Assembly (NCBI RefSeq): GCF_900088535.1
Contig: NZ_LT578417.1
Span: 558,001-622,000, forward strand
Length of the DNA: 64,000 nucleotides
Source of the DNA: Cyanobium sp. NIES-981
GTDB taxonomy: Bacteria; Cyanobacteriota; Cyanobacteriia; PCC-6307; Cyanobiaceae
Direction of reading: 5' to 3'
Below are positions 27,423 through 35,753 of the stretch, piece by piece. The notes under the pieces were generated by a model, which searched no databases, was not told the DNA's origin, and was given only the letters and a program-made list of their open reading frames with translations. Position 1 is the first letter of the stretch. Each line of letters opens with the position of its first letter. The position numbers were made by a program, and so were the translations under genes.

Positions 27423-27436
27423 AGTACGCCTGTACT
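27423..27436. promoter_or_regulatory. LexA (SOS) box between sdhC and umuD
   Basis: AGTACGCCTGTACT fits the cyanobacterial LexA consensus RGTACNNNDGTWCB at every position. It is 28 bases before the umuD GTG, and a -10-like TAGATT overlaps its end at 27436-27441, so LexA would cover the core promoter. The palindrome is also 54 bases upstream of the divergent sdhC start. Repression of umuDC by LexA is expected from other systems; an effect on sdhCAB is speculation. Confidence 0.85.
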
Positions 27437-27463
27437 AGATTGCATGCCAGCGATGCCGGCTGC

Positions 27464-27832
27464 GTGACCCACCTTTCCAGCGGCGACCCCGGCAGCCCCC
27501 CTGAGGCCACCGGCCCGGCAGTCATCGACCTGCAGCGGCTGCTGGTGCCCGATCCCCGCGGCTGCCTGCTGCTGCGGGTGGCCGGCGAGTCGATGCGTGA
27601 TGCCGGCATCCACCACGGCGACCTGCTGATCGTGGACCGGCGGCTGGAACCCCGACCGGGCCTGGTGGTGGTGGCTCTGCTGGAGGAGGGCTTCACGGTG
27701 AAGCGTCTGGCCGGCCGCGGAGCGCGCTTGTGGCTGGAGGCGGCCCATCCCGCCTATCCCGCCCTGCCGTTGCCCCCCGACCGCGCCGTGCGGATCTGGG
27801 GCGTGGCCACCCACGTGGTCCACCCCTGCTGA
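27464..27832 (+). CDS. umuD: UmuD-like S24 peptidase (polymerase V accessory subunit)
   Basis: 122 residues from GTG 27464, just after the LexA box; the frame is open upstream but runs through the operator. The S24 catalytic pair is present: Ser in [18 protein letters not shown] and Lys in [21 protein letters not shown] and [10 protein letters not shown] match UmuD. The N-terminal arm is short (about 30 residues before the fold) and shows no clear Cys-Gly or Ala-Gly cleavage site, so the start may be non-canonical or the protein may act in a UmuD'-like form. Cotranscribed with umuC (27-base gap). Confidence 0.88.
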   Translation: MTHLSSGDPGSPPEATGPAVIDLQRLLVPDPRGCLLLRVAGESMRDAGIHHGDLLIVDRRLEPRPGLVVVALLEEGFTVKRLAGRGARLWLEAAHPAYPALPLPPDRAVRIWGVATHVVHPC

Positions 27833-27859
27833 TCGGTCCCCACTGCCGAACCGTCACCG

Positions 27860-29197
27860 GTGAGCCTCCATGACACCAGTTCCGAAGGACGCCTCCAGGG
27901 CCGCCCCCAGACGGGCAGCCAGCCGGCCATCGCCCTGATCGACGGCAACAACTTCTATGCCTCCTGCGAGGCCGTGATGGATCCGTCCCTGCTGGGCCGG
28001 CCCCTGGTGGTGCTCTCCAACAACGACGGCTGCATCGTGTCGCGCAGTGCCGAGGCCCGGCGGCTGGGGATCGCCATGGGCACGCCCTACTTCCAGGTGC
28101 AGCGGCAGCTGGAGCGGCTGGGCGTGGAGGTGCGCAGCTCCAACTACGCCCTCTACGCCGACATGAGCCAGCGGCTGATGGCCACCCTGGAGCGCTGGGT
28201 GGAGGAGCTGGAGGTGTATTCGATCGATGAGGCCTTCGGCCTGCTGAGCCGCCGGGAGGGCGAGGATCTCAGCAGCTGGGGCCGGCAGGTGCGCCGGGCG
28301 GTGCGCCGGGAGCTGGGGCTGCCGGTGGCCGTGGGCCTCGCCTCCACCAAGGTGCTGGCCAAGCTGGCCAACCGCCTGGCCAAGACGCAACCCGCCCACG
28401 GCCACGTGTTCGACCTGGAGGCCCAGGCCGACCCCACGCCCTGGCTGGAGCAGGTGGCGATCGAGGACGTGTGGGGCATCGGCCGGCGCCTGGCCCGCTG
28501 GTGCCGGCTGCGGGGTGTCGCCGATGCCCGCGCCCTGCGCGACATGCCCAGCGGCGAGCTGCGTCAGAAGTGCGGCGTGGTGGGCCTGCGGCTGCAGCAG
28601 GAGTTGCGCGGCCACCGCTGCCTGCCGCTCACCCTGGTGCCGCCCCCGAAACAGGAGACCTGCGTGAGCCGCAGCTTCAGCCAGCCGGTGCGCACCGCCG
28701 ACGCACTGCGGCAGGCGCTGGCCACCTACACGGTGCGGGCCGCCGAGAAGCTGCGCCGCCAGCACCAGAGGGCCGGTGCCCTGAGCGTGTTCGTGCGCAG
28801 CAACCCGTTCAACGGCACCAGCTTCTACAGCAACAGCGCCACCGTGACCCTGGCGGTGCCCAGCAACGACACCGCTGTGCTGCTGGCGGCGGCGCTGCCC
28901 CTGGCCGAGACGCTGTTCCGCCCCTGCCATCCGCTGCAGAAAGCCGGTGTGCTGCTGCTGCAGCTGCAGGGCGAGGAGCAGCTGCAACACCACCTGCTGC
29001 AGCCCCTGCCACCGGAGCAGCAGCAGCGCCGGGCCGCCCTGATGGCGGTGCTGGACCGTCTGAACCGTCGCTACGGCAGCGGCACCGTGCGCTGGGCCGC
29101 CTGCGGCCTGCAACCGGCCTGGGCGATGCGGCGGGAGCGGCTCTCGCGGGCCGCCACCACCCGGCTGGAGGCGATCCCGCGGGTGCTGGCCCGCTGA
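27860..29197 (+). CDS. umuC: Y-family error-prone DNA polymerase UmuC
   Basis: 445 residues from GTG 27860. Y-family palm: ALIDGNNFYASCEAVMDP with the first metal Asp, LSNNDGCIVSRSAEAR, and YSIDEAFGLL with the second Asp-Glu pair. A helix-hairpin-helix region (VWGIGRRLARW) precedes the little finger and a C-terminal domain (KQETCVSRSFSQP) typical of UmuC rather than DinB. Forms Pol V with cleaved UmuD and performs translesion synthesis after DNA damage. Confidence 0.93.
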   Translation: MSLHDTSSEGRLQGRPQTGSQPAIALIDGNNFYASCEAVMDPSLLGRPLVVLSNNDGCIVSRSAEARRLGIAMGTPYFQVQRQLERLGVEVRSSNYALYADMSQRLMATLERWVEELEVYSIDEAFGLLSRREGEDLSSWGRQVRRAVRRELGLPVAVGLASTKVLAKLANRLAKTQPAHGHVFDLEAQADPTPWLEQVAIEDVWGIGRRLARWCRLRGVADARALRDMPSGELRQKCGVVGLRLQQELRGHRCLPLTLVPPPKQETCVSRSFSQPVRTADALRQALATYTVRAAEKLRRQHQRAGALSVFVRSNPFNGTSFYSNSATVTLAVPSNDTAVLLAAALPLAETLFRPCHPLQKAGVLLLQLQGEEQLQHHLLQPLPPEQQQRRAALMAVLDRLNRRYGSGTVRWAACGLQPAWAMRRERLSRAATTRLEAIPRVLAR

Positions 29198-29278
29198 ACC
29201 GTGGAAGTCAAACCAACCAGTTCAGGCGTGCCGCAGCAACTCCGGGCAGGAGGCGAGCCATGGCCAGGGGCGCAGGGA

Positions 29279-29530
29279 TCAGGGGTGGGAGGCCAGGGCG
29301 GCCTCGATCATGGCGGCCGTCACGGGGATCGTCTCCAGCTCATCGGCGTTGTCCAGGAAGGCCTCGAAAGAGGCATAGCGGCGGATGCAGGGATCGGCAC
29401 CAGCTGTGGCGCAGGCCTCGCTCCAGTTGCCGTCGTCCGGTTTCACCAGGGCGTAGGCAGCGAGGGCCTCCTCGAGATCACCCCCGTCACCGATGCCATC
29501 GCCATGCCAGAGCACCTCGAAGAAAGCCAT
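29279..29530 (-). CDS. Small acidic soluble protein, unknown
   Basis: 83 residues. MAFFEVLWHGDGIGDGGDLE, then EALAAYALVKPDDGNWSEAC, two cysteines (EACATAGADPCIRRY) and helices to the C-terminus. Acidic, no signal or membrane segment. It reads like an expressed picocyanobacterial protein but I do not recognise a family. Confidence 0.65.
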   Translation of the reverse strand: MAFFEVLWHGDGIGDGGDLEEALAAYALVKPDDGNWSEACATAGADPCIRRYASFEAFLDNADELETIPVTAAMIEAALASHP

Positions 29531-29569
29531 GCGGGAAGGGCTGCAGATGGCCGTTTCAGCCTCGGCAGC

Positions 29570-31222
29570 CTAGGTCTGCTGGCGCAGGGCATCGCGCCAC
29601 TCGCGCAACTGCTCGGCAGCCACCTCCCGACCGCCCACCCCGAAGGCGACGGCGGCCGCAACGGCAATCGACCCCAGGACCAGCCCGAAGGCGAGGGTCA
29701 CGATCGAAGGGGCGACTCCGATCTGCTGCAGGGCCATCGCACCGCTGAAGCCGAGGATACCCACCCGGGCGGCCTGGGCCAGCAGTCCGGCCTGCACGGT
29801 CTGGGAACTGACGATCAGGCGGGCCGCGAAGTTGGCGATCGCGAGCCCGAAGGCGAACACGATCACCCCGGCGAGGATCCGGCCGAACACCAGCAACAGC
29901 CCACTCACGATCTCCGTGATGGCGGGGAGGTTGAGCACATTGGCCGCCGCCACGGCGCCGAACAGCACCACGGCGCCCAGCACCGCGACGCCGATCACCT
30001 CGGAGGGACGTCGCGGGGTGGATGCGGTCGCGGCGGCCAGCCCCGCATCGCCCTGAAGCGCGTCGCCCTGAACCGCCTCAGCCTGGGCCGCGGCCCTGCT
30101 CTGCGGGGAATCCTCGGAATCACCGTCCTCCACCAGGCCCAGCTGCTGGACCCAGTGATCGAAGCCGAACCCGGTGAACAGCCGCACCGCCAGCTGCTCG
30201 AGGAAGCGCCCAAGGACAACGGCCACGGCAAGAATCGCCGCCGCGGTGAACACCTGGGGAAGGGTGCCGAGCACCGTGTTGAGCATGCCGATGGCCGGCC
30301 CGGCAATCGCCGGCATGGCCAGAGCCTCCAGGGCCGCAATGGCCGTGGGGATCAGCACCAGCACGAAGCTGAGGGTGCCACCCAGGCTGGAGAGCGACTG
30401 GCCGGGCTGCTCCGGATCGAGGCCCATGCCCTCGCCCAGGTGATCCAGGCCGGTGGAGCCGAGCAGGTTGCGCACCAGGCTGCGGACCGTGCGGGCCAGA
30501 AGCCAGCCCACCACCGCGATTGCCGCCGCCTTCGCGAGCAGGGGCACCGCCGCCATGAACTCGTTGAGCAGGTTGAGCAGCGGCAGGAGCTGGCTGCCCA
30601 GATTCAGCGCATTGAGAACCAGCGGCAGGAAGAAGAGAAGGATCAGCCAGTACAGGAGATTGGCGAGGGTGTGGCTCGACAGCAGTCCCGGAGTGGTGTC
30701 GTCGGACTGGTCGTCCTCGGGGGAGGAGAACAGGCGTTCATCCAGCTGCAGCTGCTGGGCGGTCTGCAGCAGCAGCGCGCGCGCCAGGCTGGCCACCATC
30801 CAGCCCAGCGCAGCCAGCAGCCCTGCGGCCCCCAGCTGGGGCAGGAAGGAGAAAATCTGCGAGAGGAAGTCGTTGAGCGGTTCCGAGACCGTGGTGAGGT
30901 TGAGGGCATTCAGGGCCGCCACCACCGCCAGCACCAGCACCACCCAGAACACCAGCGCGGCCAGCAGCCGATCGAGCCGCAGGTTCCGCTGGCCCGGGCG
31001 TTCCGGGTCCTGGATGGCGTTGGAGACGCGCTCATCCAGCTGGGTGCGGCGCAGCAGACTGCGGACGCTCCTGGCTGCAAGGGCAGCCACCAGCCAGCCC
31101 ACCAGCAGGATGGCCAGAGCCCCGAGCAGATTGACCACCAGGGGCATCAGCGTGGCTGGGATGCCAGCCACGGGCAGGGCCGCAAGGGGGGGCGGCTGGG
31201 CAGGGAGGGTGGCATCCACCAT
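29570..31222 (-). CDS. Multi-TM protein of the mechanosensitive-channel 'conserved TM helix' type
   Basis: 550 residues from ATG 31222. Four repeated modules, each with a hydrophobic pair and a basic amphipathic segment: LGALAILLVGWLVAALAARS, AGLLAALGWMVASLARALLL, AAAIAVVGWLLARTVRSLVR, AAAILAVAVVLGRFLEQLAV. This is the TM-helix repeat (PF05552 type) found next to MscS channels; the last part holds two more helices (VVLFGAVAAANVLNLPAITE). A beta domain of MscS is not obvious, so channel function is inferred from repeats only. An acidic insert separates modules near residue 380. Confidence 0.72.
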   Translation of the reverse strand: MVDATLPAQPPPLAALPVAGIPATLMPLVVNLLGALAILLVGWLVAALAARSVRSLLRRTQLDERVSNAIQDPERPGQRNLRLDRLLAALVFWVVLVLAVVAALNALNLTTVSEPLNDFLSQIFSFLPQLGAAGLLAALGWMVASLARALLLQTAQQLQLDERLFSSPEDDQSDDTTPGLLSSHTLANLLYWLILLFFLPLVLNALNLGSQLLPLLNLLNEFMAAVPLLAKAAAIAVVGWLLARTVRSLVRNLLGSTGLDHLGEGMGLDPEQPGQSLSSLGGTLSFVLVLIPTAIAALEALAMPAIAGPAIGMLNTVLGTLPQVFTAAAILAVAVVLGRFLEQLAVRLFTGFGFDHWVQQLGLVEDGDSEDSPQSRAAAQAEAVQGDALQGDAGLAAATASTPRRPSEVIGVAVLGAVVLFGAVAAANVLNLPAITEIVSGLLLVFGRILAGVIVFAFGLAIANFAARLIVSSQTVQAGLLAQAARVGILGFSGAMALQQIGVAPSIVTLAFGLVLGSIAVAAAVAFGVGGREVAAEQLREWRDALRQQT

Positions 31223-31332
31223 CGAAAACGCATCGCGACATGGTTTCAACCTGAGCCCAGGGGCCGACGAACGCCATTAAGCGGATCGAAAGATCGAAAC
31301 AAAATCAGCGCACGGCCGCAGGGCTCCATTCC

Positions 31333-31387
31333 GCCCACCGCGACGGCCGACCGCGACGTCTCACCCTGACGGCCCACCGCGACGGCC
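31333..31387. repeat. 16-bp direct repeat in the gene-poor interval before the channel gene
   Basis: GCCCACCGCGACGGCC occurs at 31333-31348 and again at 31372-31387, with partial copies (GACCGCGACG after the first, CCCACCGCG at about 31390). A second short repeat, GATCGAAA, is doubled at about 31284-31299. The 198-base interval between genes (31223-31420) holds no ORF I can support. Function unknown; it could be a remnant of duplication or a protein-binding array. Confidence 0.6.
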
Positions 31388-31420
31388 AGACCCACCGCGC
31401 AGCCTCTCCTGGTTGTTGTG

Positions 31421-32095
31421 TCAGGTCTGTCCGGAGATCACGCCGGCCGCCTGGATCTGCACATCGGGCCAGAGAAACGTGTTGAACTGTCGCCCACCCA
31501 GGCGATTGCGCTGGCCCAGGGTATTTTCTGTGGACAGACTCACCACGGCTCCAAGCCGATCAGCGAGCTTGACGCACTGCCCGAAGGTCTGGGATGTGTA
31601 GCACTGCACATCGAGTTGGTTGCAGCCTCCACGGGGAACAAGACCAACCTGGAAAGGCTGAATACTGCAGAAGATCGGCTTGGAATAAAGCTGACGCAAT
31701 CGGTAGAAGCTTGAGAGGCTGTAGTTGGCGAAGAAGTGGTCGTCCACCTGGATGCCATCCGCATGGCGCGCCTCATGGATGAGATCGCTCACGCTCATGG
31801 AGCGGTATTGGGGCGATTGGACCCACACCACGGGGATCAGCCCCTGGGCTCGGGCCTCCTCTGCCACCTGCTTCTGCACGGGATCCGAAACGTTCCGGTA
31901 GTCGAGAAAGACCACGCGGTAGCGGTTCGCCCGGATCTGGGCCATCAACTGCGGCACGGCCTGCCTGGAGCTGTAGAACCAGATCTGGGGCTGGGACAGC
32001 CAGGTGCCGTTGGGGTTGGCCGCGGCGGCCACCGGTGCCAGAGCCAGCTTCGCCGTGACGGCCAGGGCGGTGATGAAGCTCAGGCCACCAGGCAT
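31421..32095 (-). CDS. Secreted protein of unknown function, TIM-barrel-like pattern
   Basis: 224 residues from ATG 32095 (GTG 32104 in frame). Signal peptide LSFITALAVTAKLALAPVAA with cleavage near AAAA/N. The mature protein shows alternating strands and helices: QIWFYSSRQAVPQLMAQIRA, YRVVFLDYRNVSDPVQKQVA, LIPVVWVQSPQYRSMSVSDL, ADGIQVDDHFFANYSLSSFY, PIFCSIQPFQVGLVPRG, and ending GGRQFNTFLWPDVQIQAA. The IQVDDHF acidic pair after a strand recalls glycosidase-like barrels, but no family is certain. Four cysteines could form two disulfides. Confidence 0.6.
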   Translation of the reverse strand: MPGGLSFITALAVTAKLALAPVAAAANPNGTWLSQPQIWFYSSRQAVPQLMAQIRANRYRVVFLDYRNVSDPVQKQVAEEARAQGLIPVVWVQSPQYRSMSVSDLIHEARHADGIQVDDHFFANYSLSSFYRLRQLYSKPIFCSIQPFQVGLVPRGGCNQLDVQCYTSQTFGQCVKLADRLGAVVSLSTENTLGQRNRLGGRQFNTFLWPDVQIQAAGVISGQT

Positions 32096-32176
32096 CCCCA
32101 CCACCGCGACAGGCCCCAGGGTCGAGCACCCCAGTATCGCCCCTGAAGCAGCTGCGGCCGTGCTGCCACGGCAGGA

Positions 32177-34330
32177 TCAGCCGGCCACATCGAGCTCCGC
32201 TGGCCGGTTCATGGCCGGCACCAGCTCGGCGAAACCGGCCCGGCGCCGGGCATCGAGCTCCTCCAGGTAGCGGCGTTCGTTGTAATACAGCTCCTGAAAG
32301 CGCAGCGCATCGCTGTTGAGCTCGGCGAACAGGGTTTCGATGCGGCTCTCCATGTCGCTCACGGGCACCAGCCCGGCGTGGCTCTCGGCCTCCAGGCGCT
32401 CACCTTCAAGCAACCGGGCGATGCAGCGCTCCAGGGTCTCGAGCCGCTGACTGCTCCAGGCATCGAGCAGATGGCGGCAGCGCTTGAGGCTGCGCTGCCG
32501 TTCCAGGGAGGCCAGGGCGCCGCGGAGCTGCAGCATCGGCTGGGCCAGGTGCAGGTGCTGCAGCTCACTCGGCTCGATCAGGGGCGTGAGCCGGGCCAGC
32601 AGGGCACTCTCCTCCACCAGCAGCTGATCACTCAGCAGGCGCGGCAGGTCGAGGTCGGCCAGGTCGTGGCCGGCATCGAGGCCGCGGTTCACCGCCTCCA
32701 GTCGGCCGGCACCGAGGTTGTCCTCCTCCAGGGCGCTGATCGCGGCCCAGAGCTGGCGGTGGTGCGCCAGGGCGAAGTCCTCGAGCTCATGGCGACGCAG
32801 CTCCGCCCGGATCGGGGCGCGGTACGCCCCGCAATGCAGGTAGAGCCGCAGCACCTCGGCTTCGGCCCGTTCCCGCAGGCCCGCTTCGCCGGGCTGCTCC
32901 CACTTCTGGGAGCGGCCGTGCCAGCGCTGGCCCTTCACCTGCTGGCGCAGGTCGTCCTCCAGCTGGATCGCCAGCCGCGCCTGGCCGCCGCTGAGCCGCT
33001 CGGCCACCTGCTGCAGGTAGTGGCTGCGCACGGCGCTCTGGGGCAGCTTGCCCAGCAGGGCCACCAGGCCGCTCACCGCCTGCTGGAACTGGTCGGAGCG
33101 GGCCAGGTCCTTGCCGGCCAGCACCTGCTCGATCTGCCAGTCGAGCCACTGGGGCGCCTGGTCGAGCAGGGCGCGGTAGTCGCCGGCGCCGTGCTGCCGC
33201 AGAAACTCGTCGGGGTCCTTGCCGGCGGGCAGGTGCAGCACCCGCAGCTCCAGCTGCCCCTGCAGCGCCTGCTGCTCCACCTCGCCGATCGCCCGCTGCG
33301 CCGCCCGCACGCCGGCGCCGTCGCTGTCGAAGTTGAGGATCAGCCGCCGGCTCTCGCAGCAGCGGCACAGCTGGGTGATCTGCTGGCTGCTCAGGGCCGT
33401 GCCCAGCGAGGCCACGGCATTGGTGATGCCGGCGGCATGGAGGGCGATCACGTCGAAGTAGCCCTCCACCACCACGGCCCGGTCGTCCCGGCGGATGGCG
33501 CTGGCGGCCCGGTCCAGCCCGAAGAGGTGCTTGCCCTTCTCGAACACCTCGGTTTCCGGGGAGTTGAGGTATTTGGGCTCGGCGCCGTCGAGGCTGCGGC
33601 CGCCGAAGCCGATCACCCGCCCCTGGCGGTCCCTGATCGGCACCATCACGCGGCCGCGGAAGCGGTCGTAGTAGCCCTGGGCGCCCTCACCGCCCTGGCC
33701 CTTGCGCGGCACCGCCAGGCCCGCCTCCACCAGCCACTCGGGCGCAAGGCCCTCCACCTGGCCCAGGTGGTTGAGCAGGCCGTCCCAGCGCTCCGGGGCG
33801 AAGCCGAGTTCGAAGGCCTCGATGGTGCCCTCGTCGAGCTTGCGCTGCTCGCGCAGGTAGGCCAGGGCCGCCGCGCCCTCCGGGACCCGCAGCTGGCTGC
33901 GGAACCAGCCCGAGGCCAGGCTCAGCACCCGGTGCAGCTGATCGCGGCGGGAGAGCTGCCGGCGCAGCCGCTCCTGCTGGGGCCCGTCGAGGGTCTCGAT
34001 CGGCAGCTGGTACTTGCGCGCCAGCTCCAGCACCACGTCGCTGAAGCTCTGGCGCTGCAGTTCCATCAGGAACTTGATGGCGTTGCCGCCGGCGCCGCAG
34101 GAGAAGCAGTAGTAGAACTGCTTGGCGGGCGACACCGTCATCGACGGGGATTTGTCGTCGTGGAAGGGGCAGATCCCCACGAACTCCCGCCCCTTCTTCT
34201 TGAGCACCACGTGCTCGCCCACCACATCCACGATGTCGGCGCGCTCCTTGACGGCCTCGATCGTGCGGGGGTGGAGGCGCGGCAGGCTCAAGGGCACAGC
34301 CCGGACGACAGCCCCGATTCTGCCCGCCAT
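32177..34330 (-). CDS. dnaG: DNA primase
   Basis: 717 residues from ATG 34330. The family start SLPRLHPRTIEAVKERADIV lies 14 residues in, so a GTG at 34297 or TTG at 34291 is equally plausible. CHC2 zinc finger GICPFHDDKSPSM...YYCFSCGAGG, TOPRIM domain with VVVEGYFDVIALHAAGI, LGTALSSQQI and LNFDSDGAGVRAAQRAI. Synthesises RNA primers at the replication fork and binds DnaB through the C-terminal helical part. Divergent from the DMT exporter. Confidence 0.95.
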   Translation of the reverse strand: MAGRIGAVVRAVPLSLPRLHPRTIEAVKERADIVDVVGEHVVLKKKGREFVGICPFHDDKSPSMTVSPAKQFYYCFSCGAGGNAIKFLMELQRQSFSDVVLELARKYQLPIETLDGPQQERLRRQLSRRDQLHRVLSLASGWFRSQLRVPEGAAALAYLREQRKLDEGTIEAFELGFAPERWDGLLNHLGQVEGLAPEWLVEAGLAVPRKGQGGEGAQGYYDRFRGRVMVPIRDRQGRVIGFGGRSLDGAEPKYLNSPETEVFEKGKHLFGLDRAASAIRRDDRAVVVEGYFDVIALHAAGITNAVASLGTALSSQQITQLCRCCESRRLILNFDSDGAGVRAAQRAIGEVEQQALQGQLELRVLHLPAGKDPDEFLRQHGAGDYRALLDQAPQWLDWQIEQVLAGKDLARSDQFQQAVSGLVALLGKLPQSAVRSHYLQQVAERLSGGQARLAIQLEDDLRQQVKGQRWHGRSQKWEQPGEAGLRERAEAEVLRLYLHCGAYRAPIRAELRRHELEDFALAHHRQLWAAISALEEDNLGAGRLEAVNRGLDAGHDLADLDLPRLLSDQLLVEESALLARLTPLIEPSELQHLHLAQPMLQLRGALASLERQRSLKRCRHLLDAWSSQRLETLERCIARLLEGERLEAESHAGLVPVSDMESRIETLFAELNSDALRFQELYYNERRYLEELDARRRAGFAELVPAMNRPAELDVAG

Positions 34331-34392
34331 GGCCCTCGCCGTGGCGCTCGCCCGGCTGGCACGATGGCCATGGCGGCCGGGGACAGCGCACC

Positions 34393-35268
34393 ATGACCCG
34401 GGCCACGCCCCTGGCACCGACGCTGCAGATGGTGGCGAGCGCCCTGGCCTTCAGCGTGATGGGGGTGTGCGTGAAGCAGGTGGGCGGCCGCATCCCCGCC
34501 GCCGAGGTGGTGCTGGTTCGGGCCCTGGTGAGCGTGGTGCTGAGCTGGGGGCTGCTGCGCCGCGCCGGAATCGATCCCTGGGGCCATCAGCGCGGCCTGC
34601 TGCTCTGGCGCGGCACCATCGGCACCCTGGCCCTGTTCTGCGTCTACGTGGCGCTGATGGCGCTGCCGCTGGCCTCGGCCACGGTGCTGCAGTACCTCTA
34701 CCCCACCTTCACGGCCCTGCTGGCCTGGCTGGCCCTCGGCGAGCCCATCGGCCGGCGCGTGGTGCTGGCGATGGTGGTGGGCTGGGCCGGTGTGCTGCTG
34801 GTGGCCCAGCCGGCGCCGCTGTCCGGCGGCGCCACTCCCCTGGAGCCGCTGCCGGTGCTGGTCGCCGTGGCCGGAGCCCTGGCCACGGCCCTGGCCTACG
34901 TGAGCGTGCGCAAGCTCGGTCGCACGGAGCACCCGCTGGTGATCGTCTTCTACTTCCCCCTGGTCGCGGTGCCCCTGAGCCTGCCGCTGGTGGCTCTCGA
35001 TCCGGTGCTGCCCACGCCCACGGAGCTGCTCTGGCTGGCGGGCGTGGGGCTGTTCACCCAGATGGGGCAGGTCTGCCTGACCCGCGGACTGACCGCGCTG
35101 CCGGCGGCGCGGGCCACGGCGATCAGCTACGTGCAGGTGCTCTTTGCCGGACTGTGGGGCTGGCTGCTGTTCGCTGAGGCCCTCGATGGCTGGACGATCC
35201 TCGGTGCGCTGCTGGTGTTGCTGGCCACCCTGATCAGTCTCAGCTCGGCAGGGGAAGGGGGTCGGTGA
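34393..35268 (+). CDS. EamA/DMT-family permease
   Basis: 291 residues, ten hydrophobic helices in two EamA repeats. Helix 1 ALAFSVMGVCVKQVGGRIPA carries the family's conserved Ser/Lys; ALPLASATVLQYLYPTFTAL is the hallmark of repeat 1, and AARATAISYVQVLFAGLWGW that of repeat 2. Probably exports a metabolite; substrate unknown. The 3' end overlaps the convergent lipoprotein gene by 29 bases. Confidence 0.85.
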   Translation: MTRATPLAPTLQMVASALAFSVMGVCVKQVGGRIPAAEVVLVRALVSVVLSWGLLRRAGIDPWGHQRGLLLWRGTIGTLALFCVYVALMALPLASATVLQYLYPTFTALLAWLALGEPIGRRVVLAMVVGWAGVLLVAQPAPLSGGATPLEPLPVLVAVAGALATALAYVSVRKLGRTEHPLVIVFYFPLVAVPLSLPLVALDPVLPTPTELLWLAGVGLFTQMGQVCLTRGLTALPAARATAISYVQVLFAGLWGWLLFAEALDGWTILGALLVLLATLISLSSAGEGGR

Positions 35269-35731
35269 TCCAGAGCTGGGTGTCGCCGTCGAGGGCACCG
35301 CTGGGCCGGGCCAGCCGCCAGCTCTCGCCGCGCTCACCGCGCTGCAGATACAGCTCGAAGGGCGTATCCACCCGGATCGGGTCGTCCGGCAGGCGCCAGT
35401 CGAAGCTGCCGGTGAGGTGCAGGCCCTTGGCCTCGCCGATCCGCACCGTGTCCTGGCGGATCACCCGCACCCGGCTCACCTGGGGCACCCCCTCGGGCTG
35501 CAGGCGCAGGGCCTGGGCGATGGCGCCCTGGGTGAGCTGGATCTGCAGGGTGAGGGCTGAGAGCAGCACACTGCGGGGTGGCTGTCCCACCCCGCCGCAG
35601 CCGCCCAGGCCCAGCAGGAGCACCAGCGCGAGGGCCAGAACCGGCAGGCGCCGCCGGCTCCGGAGCGCCTGGCCGGCGAAGGCGGGGAAGGAAGCCCAGG
35701 ACTGGGCAAGGGTCCGCAGGGCGGGCAGCAT
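35240..35731 (-). CDS. Predicted lipoprotein, unknown
   Basis: 163 residues from ATG 35731. Basic N-terminus, hydrophobic core LPVLALALVLLLGLGG and the lipobox-like LGGC, after which VGQPPRSVLLSALTLQIQLT starts a soluble domain with RVIRQDTVRIGEAKGLHLTG and FELYLQRGERGESWRLARP. The long N-region (about 22 residues before the core) is unusual for lipoproteins but occurs in cyanobacteria. The start lies 22 bases from the divergent ruvA. Confidence 0.68.
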   Translation of the reverse strand: MLPALRTLAQSWASFPAFAGQALRSRRRLPVLALALVLLLGLGGCGGVGQPPRSVLLSALTLQIQLTQGAIAQALRLQPEGVPQVSRVRVIRQDTVRIGEAKGLHLTGSFDWRLPDDPIRVDTPFELYLQRGERGESWRLARPSGALDGDTQLWITDPLPLPS

Positions 35732-35753
35732 GGATTCGGTTTCTCTGCTTCCA

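Noticed and set aside
24812-27823. One 1003-residue open frame that would fuse sdhA with an upstream protein
   Set aside because: The upstream half is antisense to umuD and overlaps sdhC in another frame with low-complexity Gly/Ala/Pro composition. The SdhA family start and the GTGA overlap with sdhC place the true start at 26728.
29201-31369. A 722-residue plus-strand open frame opposite the channel gene
   Set aside because: It is His/Gln/Gly-rich without motifs, exactly antisense to a gene with repeated membrane helices. GC-rich third positions create long mirror frames; the same applies to the frames at 14477-16597, 32378-34396, 42309-44327 and 51010-53028.
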